Shown here one piece after another: positions 55,226 through 63,895 of a DNA stretch of 64,000 nucleotides. Location: positions 124,001 through 188,000 of the forward strand of contig CAJUAO010000003.1 in assembly GCA_910584685.1 (NCBI GenBank), in the 5' to 3' direction. Position numbers and translations under genes: made by a program. The notes under the pieces are model-generated. The model was given only the letters and a program-made list of their open reading frames with translations. It searched no databases and was not told where the DNA came from. The stretch comes from an uncultured Lachnospiraceae bacterium (GTDB lineage: Bacteria; Bacillota; Clostridia; Lachnospirales; Lachnospiraceae). How positions within the stretch are numbered: the first letter of the stretch is position 1; the number at the start of each line of letters is the position of its first letter.

Positions 55226-57110
55226 AATCTCTACCCTCTCCTTCCCTGTTTTTATCTATGTCAAAATACTCCCTGTACCTTCCAAAGGTTTCTCCCTGTA
55301 TAATCATCCCCAGCTTTTCATACTCATTTTCTATACCTTGCATAATGTGCTTCATAGTAACGGCGCTGCCCTCTCCTGCCGCATTAAACGCAGCATTTAT
55401 AATAATATTTTTAATATAACCTCCTGAAAGCTCTACCTTATCTCCAAGAAAATCCATATCTATTCCCTCTGTGGGAATTTCCTCTGTAAAGCCCGATTTC
55501 CATATTTCCATACGTGTTGCTGCATCAGGCATATGAAAGGATATAACGTACTTAATTCTTCTTAAAAATGCATTATCAATGTTGTTTTTTAAATTTGTAG
55601 CCAATATAATCATGCCCTCATACTGCTCCAGCCTCTGTAAAATATATGATACTGAAGAATTTGCAAATTTATCCCGTGAATCCTTTATTTCACTTCTCTT
55701 TCCAAATAAAACATCCGCTTCATCAAAAAATAATATTACATTGCTTTTCTCACAAATATTGAATATTTTTTCAAGTCTTTTTTCCGTTTCGCCAATATAC
55801 TTATCCATTACCGCAGATAAATCAGCCTTATACAAAGGCATATCAAGCTCCCTTGACAATGCCATTGCTGCCATTGTCTTTCCCGTTCCCGGAGGGCCGC
55901 TGAAAAGCGCTGTCACATTTTTCCCATAGGGATATTTTTCCTTCATCCTCCATTGCTCAAACACCTTATTGCTGCTTTTTACGTGGTTGCTTAGCTGCCA
56001 CAGCAGATTTTTCTGCTTTTGGGAAATTTTTATATCATCCATTGTATAGCTGCTTTTTATGCTTTGAAGTCCGCTTTCCCTATAGCGGCTTTCACCGTTG
56101 TCACATGATACAGCGTTATATTTATGCGCCTCCTCCAATATATTTATATAATTCTTTTTGTGGTCATCATTTAAAGTGTACCTTAATATGGGAATATGGC
56201 ATCGGGGAGCTATTTCTGCGGAATAATCGGTTATAAAACATATTGGCTTTTGATTTGTCTTTTTTAACTTCAAAATCCAGTCTTCAAGAAATTCATTTAT
56301 ATTCCGGTTTGTTTCAGTATTTATATTATTTATATAAAAACAAAGGTCGCTATCATAAAATAATATTTCTCTGTTTATCTCGTTTTGATATATAATTTCC
56401 TCATTTCTGCTTTTTTTTGCAAGCGCCTGCAAATCTGTTACAAGAAGCCGGCTTCCTATATTTTGGTACGCTTTCTCTATAATGCATCTCCCAATATCTC
56501 CGTTTCTCCCTCTTATGTGAATAATCATTCCCATTTCCTCAGACAGGGACCATCTCAATAATCCTTCCAACTCAGCATACGAATCCTCTTCAGTGATATA
56601 ATCATATTTTATACCTTCAATCTGATTAATACTTAAACTGCATATACTTTCCAACAAGGGTGACATTTCGTCGCTTCCCATCAAATACATCACTAATCTC
56701 TCGTCTGCATAAAACTCGCTATAAAGAAAATTCTCTATCTCTTTTTCTAATTTTAATATTTGTTTTAATTTTTTAAAATTGCCCTTCATATCAGATACAG
56801 AATAATTTATCCCATTGTCATTAAAGGATAAAGCAAGATGAAGCGTCACTCCCTGACATGTATATTCACGAAGAATATTGTATATTGGAGGATAAAAATA
56901 CTGCGCCAGTGCCAGATAAAATACATTTAAAAAAACAGGTTCCTTTATGAATTGAATTATTTTTTCATAACGTTTTTTTATATAATGTTCTTTTTTATCG
57001 TAATTCCATAAACTTAATTCCTGTATTACTTCTGCTTCCGACACCTGAATATTGAAAGACCTTGCCACAGACATTACTGCTGCCGCCACCATATCCATCA
57101 TTTTATTCAT
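55191..57110 (-). CDS. AAA+ ATPase of the contractile injection system (Afp15-type)
   Basis: 639 residues. The N-terminal ~360 residues form the eCIS-specific region with a degenerate ATPase-like stretch (MGMIIHIRGRNGDIGRC). The C-terminal AAA+ domain has Walker A GPPGTGKT (405-412), Walker B ILFFDEAD (459-466) and sensor-like ILATNLKNNIDNAFLRRIKYVI, with the arginine finger in FLRR. It is essential for particle assembly in Afp/PVC, probably in loading or terminating the tube. First gene of the CIS operon. The ribosome site (GAGAGAG) is weak. Confidence 0.95.
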   Translation of the reverse strand: MNKMMDMVAAAVMSVARSFNIQVSEAEVIQELSLWNYDKKEHYIKKRYEKIIQFIKEPVFLNVFYLALAQYFYPPIYNILREYTCQGVTLHLALSFNDNGINYSVSDMKGNFKKLKQILKLEKEIENFLYSEFYADERLVMYLMGSDEMSPLLESICSLSINQIEGIKYDYITEEDSYAELEGLLRWSLSEEMGMIIHIRGRNGDIGRCIIEKAYQNIGSRLLVTDLQALAKKSRNEEIIYQNEINREILFYDSDLCFYINNINTETNRNINEFLEDWILKLKKTNQKPICFITDYSAEIAPRCHIPILRYTLNDDHKKNYINILEEAHKYNAVSCDNGESRYRESGLQSIKSSYTMDDIKISQKQKNLLWQLSNHVKSSNKVFEQWRMKEKYPYGKNVTALFSGPPGTGKTMAAMALSRELDMPLYKADLSAVMDKYIGETEKRLEKIFNICEKSNVILFFDEADVLFGKRSEIKDSRDKFANSSVSYILQRLEQYEGMIILATNLKNNIDNAFLRRIKYVISFHMPDAATRMEIWKSGFTEEIPTEGIDMDFLGDKVELSGGYIKNIIINAAFNAAGEGSAVTMKHIMQGIENEYEKLGMIIQGETFGRYREYFDIDKNREGEGRDYGFIYGNKQYQ

Positions 57111-57298
57111 TGTTGTCTCTCTCTTTTACTTTTTAATTTTATTTTTAAATAAATTATATAACCTTACTTTTAACGTGTTTTTATTTTAAATTATTTTTTT
57201 ATATAAAACTTAATTGTATAAAAAATTTTATTTCATAAAAAATTTTATTTTATAAAATTAATATATCATTTTTCGACAATTTTTTCAACACTAAATTT
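57111..57298 (-). promoter_or_regulatory. AT-rich promoter and leader of the CIS operon
   Basis: Minus-strand TTGAAA (57283-57288), 17-bp spacer, TATATT (57260-57265) forms a moderate sigma-A promoter. The predicted leader of ~140 nt is almost only A and T, with repeated ATAAAAAATTTTATT blocks (about 57218-57255). A second possible -10 (TATAAT) near 57153 lacks a good -35. No operator is obvious. Confidence 0.6.
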
Positions 57299-57299
57299 A

Positions 57300-57342
57300 A
57301 AAAGGCATGGCATCTCAAACAAATGAGCCTGCCATGCCTTTT
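57300..57342. terminator. Intrinsic terminator downstream of glf
   Basis: AAAAGGCATGGCA (57300-57312) pairs perfectly with TGCCATGCCTTTT (57330-57342), with an inner CTCA/TGAG pairing. The minus-strand transcript ends in U-rich sequence. It separates glf from the CIS operon promoter. Confidence 0.93.
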
Positions 57343-57353
57343 CCCATATTAAT

Positions 57354-58481
57354 TTATGCCTTAAATTCTTTATTAAGCCTGTCCACCATACAAAGAGCCG
57401 ACTCAATAACCTTATCCATATCATAATACTTATACTCTGCCAGTCTTCCCCCAAATATAACTCCGTTTTCCCGGTCTGCCAATTCCTTATATTTTTTGTA
57501 AAGGGCTCCGTTCTTTTCATTATTAACAGGATAATATGGCTCATAACCCCGTTTCCACTCTGAGCTGTATTCTCTGCTTATGACCGTTTTAGGAAGCTCA
57601 TTTCCATTTTCATCCCTTCCAAACTCAAAATGCTTATGCTCAATAATACGTGTATATGGAATTTCCCTGTCTGTATAATTGACAACTGCATTTCCCTGAT
57701 AATTGTCCATGTCAAGAATTTCAGTCTCAAAACGCACGCTCCTGTATTCTAGCTCTCCATAACAATAATTAAAGTATGCGTCAATAGAGCCTGTATAAAC
57801 AATCATATCTGCCAGCTTATCATAAGTATCCTTATCTTCAAGATAATCGGTGTCAAGCCTTACATCGCACCCCTCAAAGAGCTTATTTATAATTACATTA
57901 TAGCCTCCTACTGGTATGCCCTGATACAAATCATTAAAATAATTGTTATCATAAGTATATCTAACCGGCAGCCTTTTTATAATAAAGCTTGGCAAATCCT
58001 TGCATTCCCTGCCCCACTGCTTCTCTGTATAGCCTTTTATAAGCTTTTCATATATATCCCTGCCTACAAGGCTTATGGCCTGCTCCTCAAGATTTTCAGG
58101 CTCGCCCTTAATATCGTCTCTCTGCTTTTCAATAATGCTTTTTGCCTCCTGAGGCGTCCGTATTCCCCACAGTCTGCTGAAGGTATTCATATTAAAGGGC
58201 AGATTATATATTTCCCCTTTATAATTTGCCACGGGAGAATTTGTATATCTGTTAAACTCTGCCAGGCTGTTTACAAACTCCCACACTCTTTTGTTGGATG
58301 TATGAAATATATGCGCCCCGTATTTATGCACATTTATTCCCTCTATTTTTTCACAGAATACATTACCTCCCATATGATTTCTCTTTTCAAGCACAAGACA
58401 TTTTTTGCCCTGCTTCCTCATATGATATGCAATAACCCCGGAATATAAACCGCTTCCAACCAGTAAACAATCGTATTTCAT
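57354..58481 (-). CDS. glf: UDP-galactopyranose mutase
   Basis: 375 residues, the usual Glf length. FAD-binding start YDCLLVGSGLYSGVIAYHM, then GGNVFCEKIEGINVHKYGAHIFHTSN, conserved NLPFNMNTF and EKQWGRECKDLP, and the late GGRLAEYKYYDMDKVI. It converts UDP-galactopyranose to UDP-galactofuranose for surface glycans, so it may supply a Galf residue to the polysaccharide operon although it lies 37 kb away. It has its own promoter and terminators on both sides. Confidence 0.95.
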   Translation of the reverse strand: MKYDCLLVGSGLYSGVIAYHMRKQGKKCLVLEKRNHMGGNVFCEKIEGINVHKYGAHIFHTSNKRVWEFVNSLAEFNRYTNSPVANYKGEIYNLPFNMNTFSRLWGIRTPQEAKSIIEKQRDDIKGEPENLEEQAISLVGRDIYEKLIKGYTEKQWGRECKDLPSFIIKRLPVRYTYDNNYFNDLYQGIPVGGYNVIINKLFEGCDVRLDTDYLEDKDTYDKLADMIVYTGSIDAYFNYCYGELEYRSVRFETEILDMDNYQGNAVVNYTDREIPYTRIIEHKHFEFGRDENGNELPKTVISREYSSEWKRGYEPYYPVNNEKNGALYKKYKELADRENGVIFGGRLAEYKYYDMDKVIESALCMVDRLNKEFKA

Positions 58482-58553
58482 ATATGACCTGTTCCCTTCT
58501 TTATCATTTATATTTGTTAATCAAATCCATATATACCACAGCTTTTCTTTCGT

Positions 58554-58582
58554 ATTATACCAAAATCACCCTGCTATTACAA
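58554..58582 (-). promoter_or_regulatory. Sigma-A promoter of glf
   Basis: Minus-strand TTGTAA (58577-58582), 17-bp spacer, TATAAT (58554-58559) with a TG-rich extension, about 70 bp before the ATG. Confidence 0.75.
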
Positions 58583-58603
58583 TGAGTTATTTTAAAAACA
58601 AGC

Positions 58604-58642
58604 CGCACCCGCAATGCCTCAATATTCTGCATTACGGGTGCG
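58604..58642 (-). terminator. Intrinsic terminator of the GGDEF/EAL gene
   Basis: CGCACCCGCAATGC (58604-58617) pairs with GCATTACGGGTGCG (58629-58642) with one mismatch. On the minus strand it is followed by GCTTGTTTTTAAAA. It lies just after the stop at 58656. Confidence 0.9.
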
Positions 58643-58655
58643 CTCCTTAATTAAT

Positions 58656-60947
58656 TTATTTTTCCATTCTCTCTGTGTATTCTTTACATTCGCTTCTTAT
58701 CTCGTCAGCCGTCAGCACATAATCACGTATAACGAAACGTCCTACATCAGCCTTTATATTTCCCTGCCATGGGTCGCCGCCTATTACTATACGGTATGCT
58801 CCCTCTATAATATGGGTTTTCTCTGATACGCCCTGCAGCTCTCCATCTACATATAAGCGGCTTTCCTGCTTTTTAGCGTTATATGTTACCGTAATATAAT
58901 GCCATATGCCAAGCTGCAGCTTTTTGCCGATAGCATCATACCACTCCTCCTCATACATAGCATCCTTAACCCTGAACATTGCCACGCCATCCCACGCATT
59001 TGGCATTATATTGCAAAATCCGTTTTCAAAGTCTACATGCACTATTGCATTCCAAAGCTTGCTCTCCTCTATTTTAAAGAATACAGACATGCTGTAGGTC
59101 TTTGAATTTAATAATGCCCTTGGGATTTCAAGTGTGTTTTCATAAATGGCGCATTCTGCTCCTGTAAATCTTACAATCTGCCGTTTAAGTTCCTCATCAT
59201 ATACAAATCCTGCCTCATTGCCTATGAATTTTCCTTCATTTTCGCCATTCTGGTCGGTAAGCTTTCCGTCAAGCTCATATATGTATGTATGTTTTTTCTC
59301 GGTTATATTCGGCAGCGCGTAATCTACAAATTCCGCCGGCTTAAAAGGCTTTGAAAAGTATTTTCCTGTTGCAATATCACAGCCATATCTTGTAAGATAA
59401 TCTATCTCTGTCTTTTCCTCCACATCTCTCGCCACAATGTTTATATTCAGCTCTCTTGCAAGGGATATAATACTCTTTGTAAGTATATTTGATGTTCTGT
59501 CATTGCCAAGACCCCGTATTAAGCTTCTGCCGATTATCCACTCGTCTGCCATAGTGTCGCTTGCGCTGAGCAGCGTAGACTTATCAGCCGTTTTTCCTTT
59601 CATACAGGATATATTATAATCGGCCTTTTTCAGACTTCCAATCATTGCCTGCACCTTTGGATGATTTTCAATATCGGTCAGGCCAATATTGAATTTCTCA
59701 GGCTTAAGCTTATATTTTCTCATATGCAGATTCAGGAAATCTACGAAATCCTTTTTATACATATGCTTTTTGCTCATTCTGAAATTAACCGTGAGATTTT
59801 CCAGAGGGGTATCCTTCCAACTGCTTACAATTCTGCACAGCTCGTCAAACATTTGATTTTCCAGCTCTACTATAAAGCCGTCCTCCTCAAGAATCTCCAT
59901 AAATTCCTGTGGATATCTCAGTCCGTCTCTTGGATGCTCCCAGTAAATTCCTGCGTCCACGCCTTCTATACCCATAGTGGACATATTTACTCTCGGCTGG
60001 AGATATATAGTAAACTGACCGGAGCTGAATGCAGAATATTTATCTCTGTCAACGCTCATTTTAAATTCAATTTTTTTTGCAATGTCATTATATACTACAT
60101 ATCTGCCTTTTCCTCCCTTTTTAGCCTGATACATAGCTACGTCGCATCTTAAAAGTATATCGTCCAAATCCTCCTTAGAGGACTGCTGAAGCATTATTCC
60201 TATACTGAAGGAAATAATTGAGCTAACGTCCACATTAAGCTGCACTTCGTCCACAGAGCCTATAATGCTTTCCGCCATAGCTATAACCTGCTCGTTTGGA
60301 ATGTTTCCATCTATAATAACAGCAAATTCGTCTCCGCTTAATCTTACGAAAAATGCATCTCCGATTTTATCCTTAACCATATGGGAAACTCTTATGAGAA
60401 GCTTATCACCCATTTTATGTCCATAGGTGTCGTTTACCTTTTTGAAATTATCTATATCAATAAACATACAATGTACAGTATCAGATTTCAGCCCCCAACT
60501 AAAATACTCATACATTCCACGTCTGTTTGGAAGCCCGGTAAGGTAATCGGTCTGCGCCGCCTGCTTTACATCCACCTCGGCCTCCTTGGTCTTTTCTGTT
60601 ACTTCCTCCATTTTCCTATAGCCTAGCATCATCTTCAGGGCTGCATAAATCTGTTCTATGGAATATTTTTTATTTACTACCAAAACCCTGTTATCTTCCT
60701 CCACATCTATGTCCAGAATCCCATCCTCCGTGCAGATGATAACATACATTTTCTTTGCAAATAATCTAAGTATATCCAGCTCATAATTACTTTTATCCAG
60801 TATGACGCATACAGCCTTATCTACTATATTAGTCACGCTGGTTACATTTATAAACTCAATATTATCAAGAAACTCTCCATACTTAGGTGCATTTCCAAGG
60901 AAGTTATACAGCTCTCCGTTTTCGCTTATAACATATACCTTCTCCAT
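58656..60947 (-). CDS. GGDEF-degenerate EAL protein with C-terminal LamG-like domain
   Basis: 763 residues, no signal peptide or membrane span. An N-terminal response-region-like part (~1-110) is followed by a GGDEF domain (~130-295) with DYLTGLPNRRGMYEYF and SGDEF at 204-208, which is compatible with diguanylate cyclase activity. An EAL-like domain (~310-560) has lost the E-A-L motif (VDAGIYWEHP) and the D-D-F-G-T-G loop, so it is probably non-catalytic. The C-terminal ~180 residues form a concanavalin/LamG-like fold (SMSVFFKIEESKLWNAIV, GIWHYITVTYNAKKQESRLYVDGEL). That glycan-type fold on a cytosolic c-di-GMP protein is unusual. Confidence 0.88.
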   Translation of the reverse strand: MEKVYVISENGELYNFLGNAPKYGEFLDNIEFINVTSVTNIVDKAVCVILDKSNYELDILRLFAKKMYVIICTEDGILDIDVEEDNRVLVVNKKYSIEQIYAALKMMLGYRKMEEVTEKTKEAEVDVKQAAQTDYLTGLPNRRGMYEYFSWGLKSDTVHCMFIDIDNFKKVNDTYGHKMGDKLLIRVSHMVKDKIGDAFFVRLSGDEFAVIIDGNIPNEQVIAMAESIIGSVDEVQLNVDVSSIISFSIGIMLQQSSKEDLDDILLRCDVAMYQAKKGGKGRYVVYNDIAKKIEFKMSVDRDKYSAFSSGQFTIYLQPRVNMSTMGIEGVDAGIYWEHPRDGLRYPQEFMEILEEDGFIVELENQMFDELCRIVSSWKDTPLENLTVNFRMSKKHMYKKDFVDFLNLHMRKYKLKPEKFNIGLTDIENHPKVQAMIGSLKKADYNISCMKGKTADKSTLLSASDTMADEWIIGRSLIRGLGNDRTSNILTKSIISLARELNINIVARDVEEKTEIDYLTRYGCDIATGKYFSKPFKPAEFVDYALPNITEKKHTYIYELDGKLTDQNGENEGKFIGNEAGFVYDEELKRQIVRFTGAECAIYENTLEIPRALLNSKTYSMSVFFKIEESKLWNAIVHVDFENGFCNIMPNAWDGVAMFRVKDAMYEEEWYDAIGKKLQLGIWHYITVTYNAKKQESRLYVDGELQGVSEKTHIIEGAYRIVIGGDPWQGNIKADVGRFVIRDYVLTADEIRSECKEYTERMEK

Positions 60948-61005
60948 TTGTTTTTTGTTACCTTTCTAAGCTTAATTCTAATTTCTGACCATATTAGCTA
61001 TTCTC

Positions 61006-61034
61006 ATAATATTACACATGAGATAATTTGTCAA
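61006..61034 (-). promoter_or_regulatory. Sigma-A promoter of the GGDEF/EAL gene
   Basis: Minus-strand TTGACA (61029-61034), 17-bp spacer, TATTAT (61006-61011), about 60 bp before the ATG at 60947. Confidence 0.85.
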
Positions 61035-61245
61035 TGTTTTTGGATGTTTTATGTCACTTTTTAAAAAATATTTTTTCTTTTTTACCTCTTTAGGTATTAA
61101 TTTACCCACCACCCATCCCCCATAATAGGGGGTATTTTTAACTAACGTGTCATTTATCCCAATTTCCGACAAAATTTAATCCATAAAAGCTATCGTCTCA
61201 AGCCGCGGCTTTTTATACGTAACGGAATTTCCTAATATTTCAATG
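61035..61245. other. Non-coding stretch with short palindromes
   Basis: No supported gene. It holds a CCCCC-ATAATA-GGGGG palindrome near 61110-61130 and an AAGCCGCGGCTT palindrome followed by a T-run near 61200-61216, either of which could be a weak terminator. Together with the promoter at 61006 and the long palindrome at 61246 this accounts for the 423-bp gap 60948-61370. Confidence 0.5.
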
Positions 61246-61356
61246 AAAAAGCAGGCTGCCGCACTAAGATAAATTTATACAACATACATCATCTTTAATT
61301 GTAGTTAATTCTATATGCTGTATAACTTTTCTTATTGCGGCAGTTCCTGATTTTTT
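61246..61356 (-). terminator. Long imperfect palindrome downstream of the arabinose operon
   Basis: Left arm 61246-61268 (AAAAAGCAGGCTGCCGCA...) pairs with right arm 61331-61356 (...TGCGGCAGTTCCTGATTTTTT), and an inner TATACAACAT/ATGCTGTATA stem continues it, for ~110 nt overall. The stem ends in a U-tract on either strand. It serves as the terminator for the ara genes. The length also recalls a small repetitive palindromic element. Confidence 0.7.
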
Positions 61357-61370
61357 CTTATCTTCCCTGC

Positions 61371-62066
61371 TTAGTTCTGTCCGTAGTATGCATTTGCCCC
61401 ATGCTTTCTGTAATAATGCTTATCCTGAAGCTCCTGAGGCGCAGGCTGGATACGTGGATTTATAGTCTCAGCCCTGTAAGCCATCTTTGCTACCTCCTCA
61501 AGAACTACCGCATTATGCACTGCCTCATGAGCATCCTTACCCCATGCAAAAGGACCATGGTTTTTGCAGAGAACACATGGAACAGCCATAGGGTCCTTAC
61601 CCATACGGTTAAACTCATTTACAATGAGATGTCCTGTATTTTCTTCATAGGCGCCCTCTATCTCCTCCTGGGTAAGACATCTTACACACGGAATCTCTCC
61701 ATACATATAATCTGCATGGGTGGTGCCGTAGCAAGGGATTCCTCTTCCTGCCTGAGCCCAGCTTGTAGCATATGAGGAGTGTGTATGTACCACTCCGCCA
61801 ACCTCCGGAAACGCCTTGTAAATCTCAAGATGTGTTGCAGTGTCTGAGGATGGCTTATACTTACCCTCTACCTTATTGCCATTCAAATCCATTACAACCA
61901 TATCTTCAGGCGTAAGCTTGTCATAGTCAACTCCTGACGGTTTAATTACAAAAAGTCCCTTTTCTCTGTCAATTCCGCTTACATTTCCCCATGTAAATGT
62001 AACAAGACCATATTTTGGAAGGTCCATATTTGCCTCATATACGGCTTTCTTTAATTCTTCTAACAT
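61371..62066 (-). CDS. araD: L-ribulose-5-phosphate 4-epimerase
   Basis: 231 residues, full length for AraD. FTWGNVSGIDREKGLFVIKPSGVDYDKL, then the zinc-binding GGVVHTHSSYATSWAQAG, CYGTTHADYMYGEIPC and a third His region. It converts L-ribulose-5-phosphate to D-xylulose-5-phosphate, the last step of arabinose use. The context (kinase and araA upstream, same strand) supports araD over the closely related ulaF/sgbE paralogues. Confidence 0.93.
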   Translation of the reverse strand: MLEELKKAVYEANMDLPKYGLVTFTWGNVSGIDREKGLFVIKPSGVDYDKLTPEDMVVMDLNGNKVEGKYKPSSDTATHLEIYKAFPEVGGVVHTHSSYATSWAQAGRGIPCYGTTHADYMYGEIPCVRCLTQEEIEGAYEENTGHLIVNEFNRMGKDPMAVPCVLCKNHGPFAWGKDAHEAVHNAVVLEEVAKMAYRAETINPRIQPAPQELQDKHYYRKHGANAYYGQN

Positions 62067-62194
62067 AATCTTTATTTTCCTTTCTACTGCAATATATTTT
62101 TATAAAACACCCGTACCCTTGCATATTCCGGCTTCATCTGCCATACAGCCTGAATATAACATTACGCTCCTACATATCCCAGTCTTTCGCGTAC

Positions 62195-63787
62195 TTATTT
62201 TAAATTATCCACCGCTGCTCTTTCAATAGGAAGTCCTGCCTTATATCTTGCGGCAAATTCATCAAACCCCTTTACGTCGTCAGGATTTGGCTCCATTGTC
62301 TCACCCTCCTGGCCTGCAAAAATCTTATTGTTAAGGAAGTCGTCAAGACTTTCTCCCTCTTCCTTATTTATAAGGTATGACGCCAGTATAGCCATACCCC
62401 ATGCTCCGCCTTCTCCTGCCGTAGCCATAACCGTCACAGGTGAATTAAGGGCTGCCGCTAAATAGCTTTGTCCTACTCCCTTAGTCTTAAAGAGTCCTCC
62501 ATGACCGGTGATACGGTCAACCTTTACGCCCTCATCCTTAAGCAGAATGTCAAAGCCTACCTTAAGCACTCCAAAGGATGAGTAAAGATTTGCCCTCATA
62601 AAGTTGGCAAGATTAAATTTACTTTCAGGAGTTCTTACAAACAGCGGTCTTCCTTCCTCAAAGCCTGTAATATGCTCGCCTGAGAAGTAATTATAAGCCA
62701 AAAGTCCTCCGCAGTCCTTGTCTCCCTCAAGAGTCTTAGTATAAAGAGTTCCGTACAGCTTGTTCATGTCTACATCCATGCCAAAGCTTTCTGCAAACTC
62801 CTTAAATATATTTACCCACGCGTTAAGGTCAGACGTACAGTTATTGCAGTGGGCCATAGCTACCGGAAGTCCTGTAGGTGTTGTAACTACGTCTATCTCG
62901 TCATGTGGAGCCTTCATATCATGCTCAAGAACTACCATTCCAAAAATAGATGTTCCCGCTGATACATTACCTGTGCGGAGCGATATGCTGTTTGTACATA
63001 CCATACCTGTTCCTGCGTCGCCCTCAGGAGGACACATAGGTATGCCTGCCTTAAGCTTTCCTGATACGTCAAGCTTTTTAGCGCCCTCCTCAGTAAGCGC
63101 GCCTGCGTTTTCTCCTGCAACAAGTGATTTTGGAAGTATATCCTTAAGCTTCCAAGAAAAGCCCCTGTCAGCTATAAGATTGTCGAACTTCTCTACCATT
63201 TCCGTATAGTAATCCTTTGTATTCATATCCACAGGGAACATACCTGAGGCCTCGCCTACGCCGATTACCTTTTCTCCTGAAAGCTGCCAGTGGATATATC
63301 CCTCAAGGGTAGTTATAAAGTCAATATCCTTTACATGCTCCTCACCGTTTAATATGGCCTGATATAAATGGGCTATACTCCATCTCTGTGGAATATGGAA
63401 ATTAAAAAGCTTTGTAAGCTCAGCTGACGCCTGCTCCGTAATGGAATTTCTCCATGTACGGAAAGGAACCATAAGCTCTCCCGCCTTGTTAAACGGCATA
63501 TATCCGTGCATCATGGCAGAAAAGCCTATAGCACCTATTGTCTCAATATCCACACCATATTTTGATTTTGCATCCTCCGCCATATTCTTATATGCGTCCT
63601 GAAGTCCTGTCCATATATCCTCAAGAGAATATGTCCAAATGCCGTTTTCCAGCCTGTTTTCCCAGCCGTGGTCCCCTGCCGCTATAGGCTGGTTGTCCTC
63701 TCCAACTAAGACAGCCTTGATTCTTGTAGAGCCGAACTCAATGCCAAGGGCTGTTTTTCCTGATAAAATTGCGTCCTTTGCGTTCAT
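62195..63787 (-). CDS. araB: FGGY-family carbohydrate kinase, likely ribulokinase
   Basis: 530 residues. FGGY N-terminal ALGIEFGSTRIKAVLVGEDN, FSAMMHGYMPF, LEGYIHWQLSGE, and the C-terminal ATP-binding GHGGLFKTKGVGQSYLAAALNSPVTVMATAGEGGAWGMAILAS. This is the long Firmicute branch, distinct from E. coli AraB, so the symbol rests on its place between araA and araD. It phosphorylates L-ribulose (inferred substrate). GGAGG precedes the ATG. The 128-nt gap to araD shows no clear promoter. Confidence 0.85.
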   Translation of the reverse strand: MNAKDAILSGKTALGIEFGSTRIKAVLVGEDNQPIAAGDHGWENRLENGIWTYSLEDIWTGLQDAYKNMAEDAKSKYGVDIETIGAIGFSAMMHGYMPFNKAGELMVPFRTWRNSITEQASAELTKLFNFHIPQRWSIAHLYQAILNGEEHVKDIDFITTLEGYIHWQLSGEKVIGVGEASGMFPVDMNTKDYYTEMVEKFDNLIADRGFSWKLKDILPKSLVAGENAGALTEEGAKKLDVSGKLKAGIPMCPPEGDAGTGMVCTNSISLRTGNVSAGTSIFGMVVLEHDMKAPHDEIDVVTTPTGLPVAMAHCNNCTSDLNAWVNIFKEFAESFGMDVDMNKLYGTLYTKTLEGDKDCGGLLAYNYFSGEHITGFEEGRPLFVRTPESKFNLANFMRANLYSSFGVLKVGFDILLKDEGVKVDRITGHGGLFKTKGVGQSYLAAALNSPVTVMATAGEGGAWGMAILASYLINKEEGESLDDFLNNKIFAGQEGETMEPNPDDVKGFDEFAARYKAGLPIERAAVDNLK

Positions 63788-63831
63788 TATTATCCTCCAT
63801 TTTAAAATTTATTTCTTGGAGATATTATAAA

Positions 63832-63865
63832 GTGCAAAATCGCTACACGAAATATATTCGCGTAG
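63832..63865 (-). other. Hairpin between araA and the kinase gene
   Basis: CGCTACACGAA pairs with TTCGCGTAGCG around a short AT loop with one mismatch, downstream of the araA stop. It is followed on the minus strand by ATTTTGC and a TATAAT-like box, so it could be a weak terminator or a stabilising structure. Confidence 0.6.
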
Positions 63866-63895
63866 CGAATCTGCCAAATTATAAAAATCCTGTTC

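Noticed and set aside
25498..57110. Ordinary prophage.
   Set aside because: No integrase, terminase, portal, capsid, holin or endolysin is present, while the AAA+ ATPase, DUF4255, DUF6760 and PAAR-like genes are CIS hallmarks.
60978..61172. A 64-codon minus-strand open frame upstream of the GGDEF gene.
   Set aside because: It overlaps the predicted promoter, has no ribosome site and resembles no protein.
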